64,000 nucleotides of DNA from Oceanobacillus sojae (GTDB lineage: Bacteria; Bacillota; Bacilli; Bacillales; Amphibacillaceae): assembly GCF_007991515.1 (NCBI RefSeq), contig NZ_BJYM01000013.1, positions 65,169 to 129,168 on the forward strand, written 5' to 3'. Each line of letters opens with the position of its first letter. The first letter of the stretch is position 1. Made by a program: the position numbers and the translations under genes. Positions 56,010 to 63,815 of the stretch are shown piece after piece. The notes beneath the pieces were generated by a model. That model was given only the letters and a program-made list of their open reading frames with translations. It did no database searches and had not been told where the DNA came from.

Positions 56010-56374
56010 TGCCCTTCCTCCTTTCTTTTAGCAGATACTTTTTCTGCAGTTAAGGCCGTGACACCCATGACAATCATCGTACTGATAAGAATCAAAAATA
56101 CAATTCCTATCCCCTGCAAACTGAAAATCTGTTGGTAATTCACAATTCCTACTGCCGAAGGGATGAAGAAGAGCAGCAGCTCGGCCATTAGCCATTTAGC
56201 ACCCTGCTCTACCCATTCCAGCTTGATTATATTGCAGCACAACGCCACAAACAATAGAAACAATCCAAGCATAGAAGACGGGATTGGCAAAGGAATAAAG
56301 TATTTTAATGCTATTCCTAAGAAGAGAAAAACATGTAAAAAGCCTATTTGTAAAATAACCCCTATTATTTTCAT
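56006..56374 (-). CDS. CidA/LrgA family holin-like protein
   Basis: A 122-residue protein with four membrane segments and the family stretch PLPIPSSMLGLFLLF. AAGGGGAAG before the ATG at 56374 favours it over an in-frame ATG eight codons upstream. It is paired with the CidB-like gene and follows a LysR gene in the same direction, as in cidR-cidA-cidB type loci. Confidence 0.88.
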   Translation of the reverse strand: MKIIGVILQIGFLHVFLFLGIALKYFIPLPIPSSMLGLFLLFVALCCNIIKLEWVEQGAKWLMAELLLFFIPSAVGIVNYQQIFSLQGIGIVFLILISTMIVMGVTALTAEKVSAKRKEEGH

Positions 56375-56468
56375 CCGCTTCCCCTTCTTTTCCTTCATTT
56401 CAAATTAACTAATAACCATATTACGCTGCTTTACTCTATTCGTAAAATACATATTAATCATACTTTTC

Positions 56469-56483
56469 ATAACTTAAAGTTAT
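56469..56483. promoter_or_regulatory. Candidate CidR-type LysR site
   Basis: ATAACTTAAAGTTAT is a perfect 15-bp dyad overlapping the LysR stop codon, ~95-110 bp upstream of the cidA-like start. LysR regulators of cid/als genes bind similar ATAA...TTAT dyads. Confidence 0.5.
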
Positions 56484-57370
56484 AATGAATCGGTTAAAAT
56501 AAAATCAATGAATTTCCTTCCTGCATTGGAAATGTATTTCCCTTTTTTTGTAATGACAGCCAGTTTCCACAGGATAGTCGGTTTAAGACTGATAATATTA
56601 ATATCCTTCGTAAACAGACGGTTACAGATTGATTGCGGTAAAATGGCTATTCCCAAATTAGCTGCTACCATCTCAGACATTAGATCCCACTGCATACTCT
56701 TAAATAAAATTTTAGGTTCAAAACCTGCCGTAATAAAGAAATGATTTCGTACAATTTGGTTTAAGGCAAAGTCCTCATGGTAAAAAATAAATTCTTCATC
56801 CCTTAGATCCTTTACATCCACTTCTTTAAAAGAAGCCAGCGGATGGTTCTTATGAACAATCAGCTTCATTTCTTCCTCCACGATGGGATAAACATCGAAA
56901 ATCTGCTCATCTATAGGAAGTACTGCCACACCAAGCTCAAACTCTCCCTCTTCTACACTTTTTACAACCCTCGCTCCCCCATATTCGGTAATATCTAATT
57001 TGATGTTGGGATAACTGCGATGAAAATTCTTCATAACCTTCGGGAAAAACAGACTCCCGATAAACGGAGGCAGTCCAATATTGAGCTGACCCACCGAAAA
57101 ATTAGTTAAATCGTTTAACGTCAATTTCATTTCATCTACTAATCCTGTTATTTCCTTTGTGTATTCTAACACCATATTTCCCGCATCTGTTAAGTCTATC
57201 GTCTTGTTAGTCCGGATAATCAGAATCGCCTCAAGCTCCTCCTCCAAAGCCTTGATAGACTTGCTTAGTGCCGGTTGAGAAATATGTATTTGCTGTGCAG
57301 CTTTTGTAATGCTTTTATGCTTCGCTACTTCCTTGAAATAAAGTAATTGTTTTAATTCCAAAATTGTCAC
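56480..57370 (-). CDS. LysR family regulator (CidR/YwbI-like)
   Basis: A 296-residue LysR protein with N-terminal helix-turn-helix (SITKAAQQIHISQPALSKSI, ~16-35) and a ligand-binding domain. It lies 105 bp upstream of the cidA-like gene on the same strand. In Bacillus and Staphylococcus, CidR-type LysR proteins activate cid genes in response to acetate or pyruvate. The link here rests on gene order. Confidence 0.82.
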   Translation of the reverse strand: MTILELKQLLYFKEVAKHKSITKAAQQIHISQPALSKSIKALEEELEAILIIRTNKTIDLTDAGNMVLEYTKEITGLVDEMKLTLNDLTNFSVGQLNIGLPPFIGSLFFPKVMKNFHRSYPNIKLDITEYGGARVVKSVEEGEFELGVAVLPIDEQIFDVYPIVEEEMKLIVHKNHPLASFKEVDVKDLRDEEFIFYHEDFALNQIVRNHFFITAGFEPKILFKSMQWDLMSEMVAANLGIAILPQSICNRLFTKDINIISLKPTILWKLAVITKKGKYISNAGRKFIDFILTDSL

Positions 57371-57445
57371 CTCCGTTTTTTTACTATAACCAATATATCA
57401 TTTTTCAAAAAACGATTAATGCCATACTTATCCTGTCCTCAATTA

Positions 57446-57461
57446 AATGAAATATTTCATT
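57446..57461. promoter_or_regulatory. Candidate RpiR operator, 16-bp palindrome
   Basis: AATGAAATATTTCATT is fully symmetric and lies 77-92 bp upstream of the RpiR gene. TGAAA/TTTCA arms are typical for this family, so autoregulation is plausible. Confidence 0.5.
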
Positions 57462-57537
57462 AATCCTTCCTGCAAATATCCACTCACGTTATAATGATAA
57501 CTAAAGCATTTTACGCATCTGTTGAAAGGAGACAACC

Positions 57538-58338
57538 ATGGATATTTTAATGAAGATTCAAGAAGACTATCTGAACTTTTCCAAACAAGAAAAGAAAATT
57601 GCTGATTATATACTGCGCTGCAGCCATGAGATTAACAATATGAAAATTGGAGAACTGGCAAACAGAACAGGTACTTCTAATGCATCCATTACAAGATTTG
57701 TAAAAAGAATTGGCTGTAATAATTATTCGGATATGAAATTTCTTATCAATGCTAAAGCAGATCCTGAAGAGAATCAGGAAACACAAGGAATCGCTGACGA
57801 AGTGCTTGTATACTACCAAAATGTCATAAAAAATACACAGCGGTTAATTGACATAAATAAGATTAAAGAGTTCCTGAGCTTAATAAAAAAGGCAGCCAAT
57901 ATTAATATCATCGGCATTAGCAGCTCTGGTGTTACCGCAGACCTTTTCAGCATCCGATTAATGCGGATGGGGTTAACGGCCAAAAGTTATTCAGACCCTT
58001 TATGGATGCTTATGCAGGCAAGTATAGCCAAGCCGGGAGACTTATATATAGCTATTTCAAACAGCGGTACTACCCATTCCATTGTAGAAACTCTTACGGA
58101 AGCCAAAAAAAATGGAGCAACCATTGTCTCTATCACCGGTTATTTCGAAAACCCCGTTTCTAAATTAAGTGATCTGGTATTTTATGTATATAACACCCGT
58201 TTTGTCCATGATGAAAAATTTTCTAACTCGCAATTTTCCATGGTTTATTTAATGGATGTTATTACCACCTTTCTTCTGGAGGATGAAGAATTTAAAGATA
58301 AAACACTCAAAACAAGAGAAATTGTTGGAGATTTATAA
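57538..58338 (+). CDS. RpiR family regulator upstream of PTS operon 2
   Basis: A 266-residue protein with the RpiR helix-turn-helix (NRTGTSNASITRFVKRIGCNNYSDMK, split ~41-66) and a SIS domain (~110-240) with SSGVTADLFS. GAAAGGAG precedes the ATG. It lies upstream of the phosphatase-PTS operon, separated by a terminator and repeat copy 2, and is the likely regulator of that operon. Confidence 0.85.
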   Translation: MDILMKIQEDYLNFSKQEKKIADYILRCSHEINNMKIGELANRTGTSNASITRFVKRIGCNNYSDMKFLINAKADPEENQETQGIADEVLVYYQNVIKNTQRLIDINKIKEFLSLIKKAANINIIGISSSGVTADLFSIRLMRMGLTAKSYSDPLWMLMQASIAKPGDLYIAISNSGTTHSIVETLTEAKKNGATIVSITGYFENPVSKLSDLVFYVYNTRFVHDEKFSNSQFSMVYLMDVITTFLLEDEEFKDKTLKTREIVGDL

Positions 58339-58363
58339 AAAAATATTAAAAAATTTTGCGCGG

Positions 58364-58403
58364 GAACTTGAGAAAAGGAAAATTATTTTCAAGTTCTTTT
58401 TTT
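58364..58403 (+). terminator. Terminator after the RpiR gene
   Basis: GAACTTGA and TCAAGTTC enclose a short loop, followed by TTTTTTTAT. Repeat copy 2 begins at its T tail. Confidence 0.8.
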
Positions 58404-58625
58404 ATCGCAGTGTAACTGGCTGTAAGACTCCCACTTCATGAATAGAGTAAAATTAAATACTCTATATAGGAGGTCAACAGCCAGTAACGGCCCGATTGGT
58501 TCGAGCCTATAGGACGTAGGTCATAAAGGCGTTGCGACACGACGTCGCGAATTTAGCCTTTGTTCCTTATGTCAAGTGGAGGATGAAAAGAAAACCTCCA
58601 CTGAATGAAGCTTCACTTTATATTT
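58401..58625 (-). mobile_element. Structured repeat element, copy 2 (inverted, TnpB-type IS end relic, inferred)
   Basis: This copy has the same blocks as copy 1 in opposite orientation. An 8-bp hairpin AGTGGAGG/CCTCCACT has different stem bases from copy 1 but the same loop. The GTAACTGGCTG/CAGCCAGTAAC arms enclose GACTCCCACTT and an AGAGTA/TACTCT hairpin. A ~66-base segment with GGCTAAATTCGCGACG (minus strand) is absent from copy 1 and could be an omega-RNA-like scaffold. There is no ORF in it. Confidence 0.6.
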
Positions 58626-58689
58626 CTTAAATAAATAGGAGCCTCTTTTGCAAAAAGAATTGTAAAAACGCTAATTCCACGCACATTTT

Positions 58690-58733
58690 TGGTAATTATT
58701 ATCAAAAATTACATATTGAAATAATAATTATCA
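58690..58733 (+). promoter_or_regulatory. Two Fur-box-like sequences at the PTS operon promoter
   Basis: TGGTAATTATTATCA (58690-58704) matches TGATAATNATTATCA at 13 of the 14 defined positions (14 of 15 counting the N). AAATAATAATTATCA (58719-58733) matches at 12 of 14. Centres are 29 bp apart. Binding of Fur is unproven in this AT-rich stretch. Confidence 0.4.
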
Positions 58734-58744
58734 TCGTTTATGAT
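58716..58744 (+). promoter_or_regulatory. Sigma-A promoter of the phosphatase-PTS operon
   Basis: TTGAAA (58716-58721), 17 bp spacer, TATGAT (58739-58744). The start GTG with AAAGGAGG follows 39 bp later. Confidence 0.7.
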
Positions 58745-58782
58745 ATGTATAAATTCAAGAGCAGCACTAAAGGAGGTATTTT

Positions 58783-59868
58783 GTGGGGGAATACAAACAA
58801 CCATACACAATATCAAATATAGAAATACAGAGGAACGATAACCAGCTAACAATACGATTAGCAAACGCATCAAAATCAGAGTATCAATTATATGTCGGCA
58901 GAGAACCGGAAGCAGAAAAAATCAATAAATTACTCGTTACCAGTTCAACAGGTGAGTTTACCGTTTCGTCACCGGTAGCGGAAGGACCGTATTATTTTTT
59001 AATTAAATCCGGTGATTTTAAGACCAATATCTTTTCAGAGCGTGTCATCCAATTACATGGAGCGATTAACATCCGGGATATGGGAGGCTATGAAACGAAT
59101 GATGGCAGAGTTACAAAATGGGGACTGCTATTTCGGGGCGATCAATTATCAAAATTAGATACAGATGATGTAAAGCTGCTGGAACGAATGAATTTGAAAA
59201 CCATTGTCGATTATCGTTCGGATCATGAACGCAACATAAATCCAAATGTAGAAATACCAAGTGTAGCAAACACTTATCATTGCGATCCACATTCAAGCTT
59301 CTCGGAAGCAGCAGCCAATGCGATCGATTTGCATAGCGAAAACGTTAAACTTGTAAGCGCTTTAGAAAAAGGAGAAATTGATCCTAAATATATTAATGGC
59401 AAAGGTGAAAATGTCATCGAAGATTACCGTAAATTAATTGATTCCGACGAAGCCAAAAATGCTTACGGAAAATTTCTTCGTATCTGTGCAGACAATGAAA
59501 ATATCCCGCTGGTTCATCATTGCAGAGGAGGAAAAGACCGGACAGGCTTAGGCTCTATGTTCTTACTACTGCTGTTAAATGTGAAAGAAGAAGAAATCAT
59601 ACGAGATTATGTTCTTACAGGAATTATCAGAAGAGAAAGAAATCAACTGAAATATCAGCACTACAGTGCACTAACATCGAATCAAAACTATTTAGATTAT
59701 CTCATGGCGATGATTGAAACTAGAGAAGAATATGTGAAGGCCAGTATTGATAGATTGAAAGAGCTTTATGAATCAGTAGATGCCTATATGATTCAACATT
59801 TTGGACTGACAGAGGAACAAATAGAAAGAATGAGAGAGATATATCTGGAGGAGAGTGTTGCAAAATGA
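58783..59868 (+). CDS. Tyrosine phosphatase family protein (Y_phosphatase3 type) leading a PTS operon
   Basis: A 361-residue protein with an N-terminal beta-rich domain (~1-90) and a dual-specificity/tyrosine phosphatase-like domain (~90-330). The CX5R loop is HCRGGKDRTG (Cys ~247), with IRDMGGY upstream; this is the PTP family seen in Listeria LipA and in bacterial lipid/phosphosugar phosphatases. It starts with GTG after AAAGGAGG. It overlaps the EIIA gene by 4 bp, so it is a true operon member. It may dephosphorylate a PTS-imported sugar phosphate or a protein; both are guesses. Confidence 0.85.
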   Translation: MGEYKQPYTISNIEIQRNDNQLTIRLANASKSEYQLYVGREPEAEKINKLLVTSSTGEFTVSSPVAEGPYYFLIKSGDFKTNIFSERVIQLHGAINIRDMGGYETNDGRVTKWGLLFRGDQLSKLDTDDVKLLERMNLKTIVDYRSDHERNINPNVEIPSVANTYHCDPHSSFSEAAANAIDLHSENVKLVSALEKGEIDPKYINGKGENVIEDYRKLIDSDEAKNAYGKFLRICADNENIPLVHHCRGGKDRTGLGSMFLLLLLNVKEEEIIRDYVLTGIIRRERNQLKYQHYSALTSNQNYLDYLMAMIETREEYVKASIDRLKELYESVDAYMIQHFGLTEEQIERMREIYLEESVAK

Positions 59869-60299
59869 GTCAAGTAGCAGTACTTGTTGCGAGTCACGGA
59901 GAGTTTGCCAAGCATGCATTGAAAAGCGCAGAAATGATTGTTGGAGAGCAAGATAATTGTGGTGTTGTCATAGTAAGTATGGACTTAACATTGGCAGATG
60001 CTGAAAAGGAGCTTGCGGAAGAATTGAATAAATTAGACCGCAGCGCAGGAACCGTTATTTTAGTAGATATTTTTGGAGGGACTCCCTCTAATATGAGCGG
60101 GAGAATCGTGCTTTCTGAAGAGAATGTCTTAGCTGTCAGCGGTTTAAATCTACCAATGCTGCTTGATTTATTTAGTAACAGGGACAGAAGCCTGGATGAA
60201 ATTGCAGAATCCTTGAAAAGCACCTATCAGGATGGTTTTACAAATATAACAGAACAATTAAACAAAGGAGAAGATGAAGATGAGTGTGAAATTTTGTAG
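59865..60299 (+). CDS. PTS mannose-family EIIA (system 2)
   Basis: A 144-residue IIA-Man protein. The His is in LVASHGEFAKH (~10), and the DIFGGTPSNMSG stretch is conserved. Its start overlaps the phosphatase stop, and it shares 20 bp with the EIIB gene. It would be phosphorylated by HPr-P. Confidence 0.9.
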   Translation: MSQVAVLVASHGEFAKHALKSAEMIVGEQDNCGVVIVSMDLTLADAEKELAEELNKLDRSAGTVILVDIFGGTPSNMSGRIVLSEENVLAVSGLNLPMLLDLFSNRDRSLDEIAESLKSTYQDGFTNITEQLNKGEDEDECEIL

Positions 60300-60750
60300 A
60301 ATTGATGACCGGTTAATTCATGGCCAAGTCGTAACCACATGGGTGAATGTTCACAGTATTGAACAGGTAATTATTTTAAACGAAACCGTTGCACAGGATA
60401 AAATTCAATCAAATGTGTTGAAAATGAGTGCACCGAGCAATATTAAACTGCATATTTTTTCACCTGAAAAATTCCTGGAGGTTATTCAAAAAAACCCGCT
60501 TTCCCGGAACACCATGCTGCTGTTTTCTTCACCATTTGATGTAGAGAAGCTGGTTAATGCAGACTATGAGATTCCAAGCCTGAATGTTGGCGGAATGCGT
60601 GGAAACGCAGAACGTACCCAATATACAAAAGCAGTATCACTGACTCCGGAAGAAAAAGCTTCCTTTGAAAGATTACTTGCGAAGGATATAGATATTACGA
60701 TTCAAATGGTACCTAGTGAAGCACGTGTAAAAATGAATGAGGTGATTTAG
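60280..60750 (+). CDS. PTS mannose-family EIIB (system 2)
   Basis: A 156-residue IIB-Man protein with the active-site His in RIDDRLIHGQV (~14). AAAGGAG at 60264-60270 suits the ATG at 60280 better than the one at 60274. It receives phosphate from EIIA and transfers it to the sugar in the IIC/IID channel. Confidence 0.9.
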   Translation: MSVKFCRIDDRLIHGQVVTTWVNVHSIEQVIILNETVAQDKIQSNVLKMSAPSNIKLHIFSPEKFLEVIQKNPLSRNTMLLFSSPFDVEKLVNADYEIPSLNVGGMRGNAERTQYTKAVSLTPEEKASFERLLAKDIDITIQMVPSEARVKMNEVI

Positions 60751-60752
60751 TC

Positions 60753-61556
60753 ATGACCATGACTATTATTGTAATTACCTTAATAGCTTTTATTCTCGGA
60801 ATTGATGATGTAAGTACAAAAATGTTTCGAAGACCATTATTAATTGCACCAATTATCGGGTTTATTTTAGGAGATGTTCAAGCTGGGCTGGCAATCGGCG
60901 CGACTCTTGAAATAATGTGGATGGGTATTGGAAATGTAGGCGCATATATGGCACCTGACCTGATTACAGGGACAATTATCAGTACTTCATTAGCTATTAT
61001 GAGTACAAATGGAAGTATCGAAACAGCGGTTGCAACTGCGATTACTCTAGCTATCCCGACTTCTATTTTAGCTCAGCAATTACTGGTATTAATACAGACA
61101 ATCAACGTTTCATTAAATAGCTGGGCAAAACGGCTGGCCGACAACGCCGATGTGAAAGGGACCTTCTGGTTAATCTATCCGCCAGCATTGTTAACTGGTG
61201 CAGCTCGTGCTGTTCCTACATTTATAGCTCTTTATTTTGGGGCTGGGGCAATTCAATCGGCTGTAGATGCTTTGCCAACCTTTGTCATTAACGGATTGGA
61301 AACCGCCGGCAGCATCATTCCGGCTGTAGGTATTGCCTTATTAATGCTTGCCATGCTTAAAAAGTTTGAGCTTTGGATGTTCTTAATTCTCGGATTTGTT
61401 TTTTCTTCCTACTTAGGATTAGATATTCTTCCAATGACTTTAATCGCGATTGTGTTTGCATATTTCTATGAAATGATTACACGCAAAACGGCAGCAGGCG
61501 CAAATGGAGCGAATGAATCATCCAAAAATACAGGAGAAGAGGAGTATGATCTGTAA
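60753..61556 (+). CDS. PTS mannose-family EIIC (system 2)
   Basis: A 267-residue membrane protein with the EIIC-Man pattern (IGATLEIMWMGIGNVGAY and about six hydrophobic segments). It lies 2 bp after the EIIB gene, and its stop overlaps the ATG of the EIID gene (TAATG). Unlike system 1, IIC and IID are separate polypeptides here. Confidence 0.92.
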   Translation: MTMTIIVITLIAFILGIDDVSTKMFRRPLLIAPIIGFILGDVQAGLAIGATLEIMWMGIGNVGAYMAPDLITGTIISTSLAIMSTNGSIETAVATAITLAIPTSILAQQLLVLIQTINVSLNSWAKRLADNADVKGTFWLIYPPALLTGAARAVPTFIALYFGAGAIQSAVDALPTFVINGLETAGSIIPAVGIALLMLAMLKKFELWMFLILGFVFSSYLGLDILPMTLIAIVFAYFYEMITRKTAAGANGANESSKNTGEEEYDL

Positions 61557-62380
61557 TGGAACAAAAACTGACTAAAAGAGATTTATGGAAGTTGTTCATG
61601 CGATTAAACACCATGCGAATCACATTGAACTATGAAACATTACAGGGTGTCGGATTTATGCGTGCCATTGCTCCTGTATTAGAAAAAACATATACCGATA
61701 AAGAAGAATTATCCGATGCAATGAGACGACACACTCAATTTTATAATTCTCATGTTAACGGTGATGCAGTAATCTTAGCAGTTACGGCTGCTATGGAGGA
61801 ATCAACAGGACCAGATGAAAAAGAAGGAATTAATTCATTGAAAACTGGTCTCATGGGTCCATTGGCTGGACTGGGTGACAGTCTGATTAAATTCACATGG
61901 GTACCAATCATCGGCAGTATCGGAGCATCCTTAGCTTTCAGCGGAAGTATTATTGGACCTATTCTGATGTTTATTCTTTATAATATCGTGAACATTGGCC
62001 TTAGATATTATGCTATTGTATATGGATACAAAAAGGGTATTGGCTTCCTGAATGACAACCAGGAAAGCAATTTAATTCAAAGAATTTCCACGATGGCTAA
62101 TGTCGTTGGACTGATGGTCGTCGGCGCACTTATTTCAACGATAATCAAGGTGCAGACCCCCTTAGAAATATCAACGGGATCCAGTGTCACCGGTGAAGTT
62201 GGAGAGAACGTCATTGCTATCCAGGAAATGCTTGATCAAATTATGCCATCTGTTTTAAGTCTGGCAGTTACGATTACTGTTTACCATGTTCTCAAGAAAA
62301 CAAAAGGCTCTCACGCGGCCATGATTATTGTCATTATGATGCTTCTGACAATAGCCTTAACTTATTTTGGAATCTTATAG
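61556..62380 (+). CDS. PTS mannose-family EIID (system 2)
   Basis: A 274-residue protein with the soluble N-terminal part and a membrane domain typical of EIID: LKTGLMGPLAGLGDSLI (~100) and several helices near the C-terminus. It couples to EIIC and ends the operon; a hairpin terminator follows 70 bp later. Confidence 0.92.
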   Translation: MEQKLTKRDLWKLFMRLNTMRITLNYETLQGVGFMRAIAPVLEKTYTDKEELSDAMRRHTQFYNSHVNGDAVILAVTAAMEESTGPDEKEGINSLKTGLMGPLAGLGDSLIKFTWVPIIGSIGASLAFSGSIIGPILMFILYNIVNIGLRYYAIVYGYKKGIGFLNDNQESNLIQRISTMANVVGLMVVGALISTIIKVQTPLEISTGSSVTGEVGENVIAIQEMLDQIMPSVLSLAVTITVYHVLKKTKGSHAAMIIVIMMLLTIALTYFGIL

Positions 62381-62449
62381 AGGATGGCTTACAGATAATT
62401 GGATAAAATATGGCGTCATTAACATTTTAAAAATATTAGTGAAGCTCAA

Positions 62450-62489
62450 AGTCTGAAACGTTGGAAAATCTTCGTTTCAGGCTTTTTTT
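62450..62489 (+). terminator. Terminator of PTS operon 2
   Basis: AGTCTGAAACG pairs with CGTTTCAGGCT (62473-62483), followed by seven T residues. Confidence 0.9.
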
Positions 62490-62543
62490 ACTGTCATCGC
62501 GGTTCCTTGCTAAGAATCGCACGGTTATATGTTTTACACATCC

Positions 62544-62582
62544 AAAAACCTGGATAAACAATTTAGTTTGTTCACCCAGGTT
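62544..62582 (-). terminator. Terminator of oxidoreductase 3
   Basis: AACCTGG (62547-62553) pairs with CCAGGTT (62576-62582) and the arms extend inward through TAAACAA/TTTGTT. A T run follows on the minus strand. Confidence 0.75.
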
Positions 62583-62616
62583 CTATCAGTCTGCATTACC
62601 CCATCATTCTTCTTTT

Positions 62617-63633
62617 TTACTTTAAATTTTTTACCCCTGTTTCTAACATTTCCATTTGCAGCAGCGTCTGCTCATCCGTAATAGTTTTATCCTTCCCATT
62701 TATCACAGCTTCGTACACATCATCGTATACTCTTCCGTAATCTCCATTGACGGATGGCACCTTTTCTTCATGAATGGTCCCTTCTTCATCAATATAAGTC
62801 AGTACACCGTAATGATGGATGGTATCTATACCAAAATCCTTATTATCAGGCATATAAAATAGCTTTAAGTGCTCTTCCTGACGATCCTTTGTTTCTTTGA
62901 TAAAGCACCCTTTGTTACCATGGACAACAAAGCTCGGTCTTTCCTTCAGCCTGAAATAACTGGATTTCACAGATACTTTTAACCTGCCGTAATATAGATC
63001 GAGATCGAAATAGTCATTCATTCTTCCCTGCCCCAGCAATTGTTTCACATCATAACGGATATCATCCGGCTTGCCGAAATAGCTGATAACCTGATCCAGC
63101 GTATGACAGCCATGTCCATATAGAAATGATGAATTGGGGTCAAAGGAATCGGCAGACTCCGGCACTTCAGGGCGGTAATAGTCATAGTGCATTTCCACCT
63201 CCAGCAAGTCCCCGATTTTCCCTTCTTCTATCACTTTTTGAACAGTTAAAAAATCACTATCAAAACGTCTGTTTTGATATGCCTGTACAATTAACCCTTT
63301 CTCTTTTGCCAACGCAAATATTTCTTTTGCCTGTCCGGAGGTTTCCATAAAAGGCTTTTCGACCAGACAGTGCTTATTATGTTCTAACACAAGTTTTGCG
63401 TATTCATAGTGGCTGTCGTGTTTTGTGCAAATCACAATGAGTTGAATTTCCTCATCCTGTAATAGTTCATTTAAATCAGAAGTATAATGAACCCCTTTAA
63501 TCTTATCCCAGTTATCATGGTCAGGGTTTCTCCGATAAATTGTTTTCACCTTTATATTCTCTCTTTGCAGTACGAATGGCAAATGGTATCTGTTTGTGCT
63601 TTTTCCATTTCCTATATAACCGATTGTAAGCAT
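62617..63633 (-). CDS. Gfo/Idh/MocA oxidoreductase 3
   Basis: A 338-residue protein with Rossmann motif GYIGNGKST (~5-13) and catalytic Lys in VEKPFM (~92), plus the C-terminal sheet domain. The glycine pattern GNGKST differs from the usual GCGxxA. It could act on inositol or a sugar; no enzyme partner is certain. The minus-strand gene upstream is an FGGY kinase, perhaps in the same pathway. Confidence 0.82.
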   Translation of the reverse strand: MLTIGYIGNGKSTNRYHLPFVLQRENIKVKTIYRRNPDHDNWDKIKGVHYTSDLNELLQDEEIQLIVICTKHDSHYEYAKLVLEHNKHCLVEKPFMETSGQAKEIFALAKEKGLIVQAYQNRRFDSDFLTVQKVIEEGKIGDLLEVEMHYDYYRPEVPESADSFDPNSSFLYGHGCHTLDQVISYFGKPDDIRYDVKQLLGQGRMNDYFDLDLYYGRLKVSVKSSYFRLKERPSFVVHGNKGCFIKETKDRQEEHLKLFYMPDNKDFGIDTIHHYGVLTYIDEEGTIHEEKVPSVNGDYGRVYDDVYEAVINGKDKTITDEQTLLQMEMLETGVKNLK

Positions 63634-63713
63634 AGTGGCCTCCTAAAATAGATTTATATGCATTTTCTTCTATTATTACTTATAACCGGGTTTGGGTCAA
63701 AGACTTCATACAG

Positions 63714-63796
63714 CATGACAAAAAGTACCTCCTTCAATTGATAGATTATCTTGAAAGCAGGCACTTCTTTTATTGCATATCAATTTGTTAAAAAAG
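63714..63796 (-). repeat. Hairpin repeat copy B
   Basis: AAGTACCT pairs with AGGCACTT (one mismatch), and the ~80-bp stretch resembles copy A at 55201-55287, including TTGATAGATTAT in the loop. It lies just after the FGGY kinase stop, so it may be its terminator. Confidence 0.55.
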
Positions 63797-63815
63797 CCTG
63801 GATAAATATCTTTTC

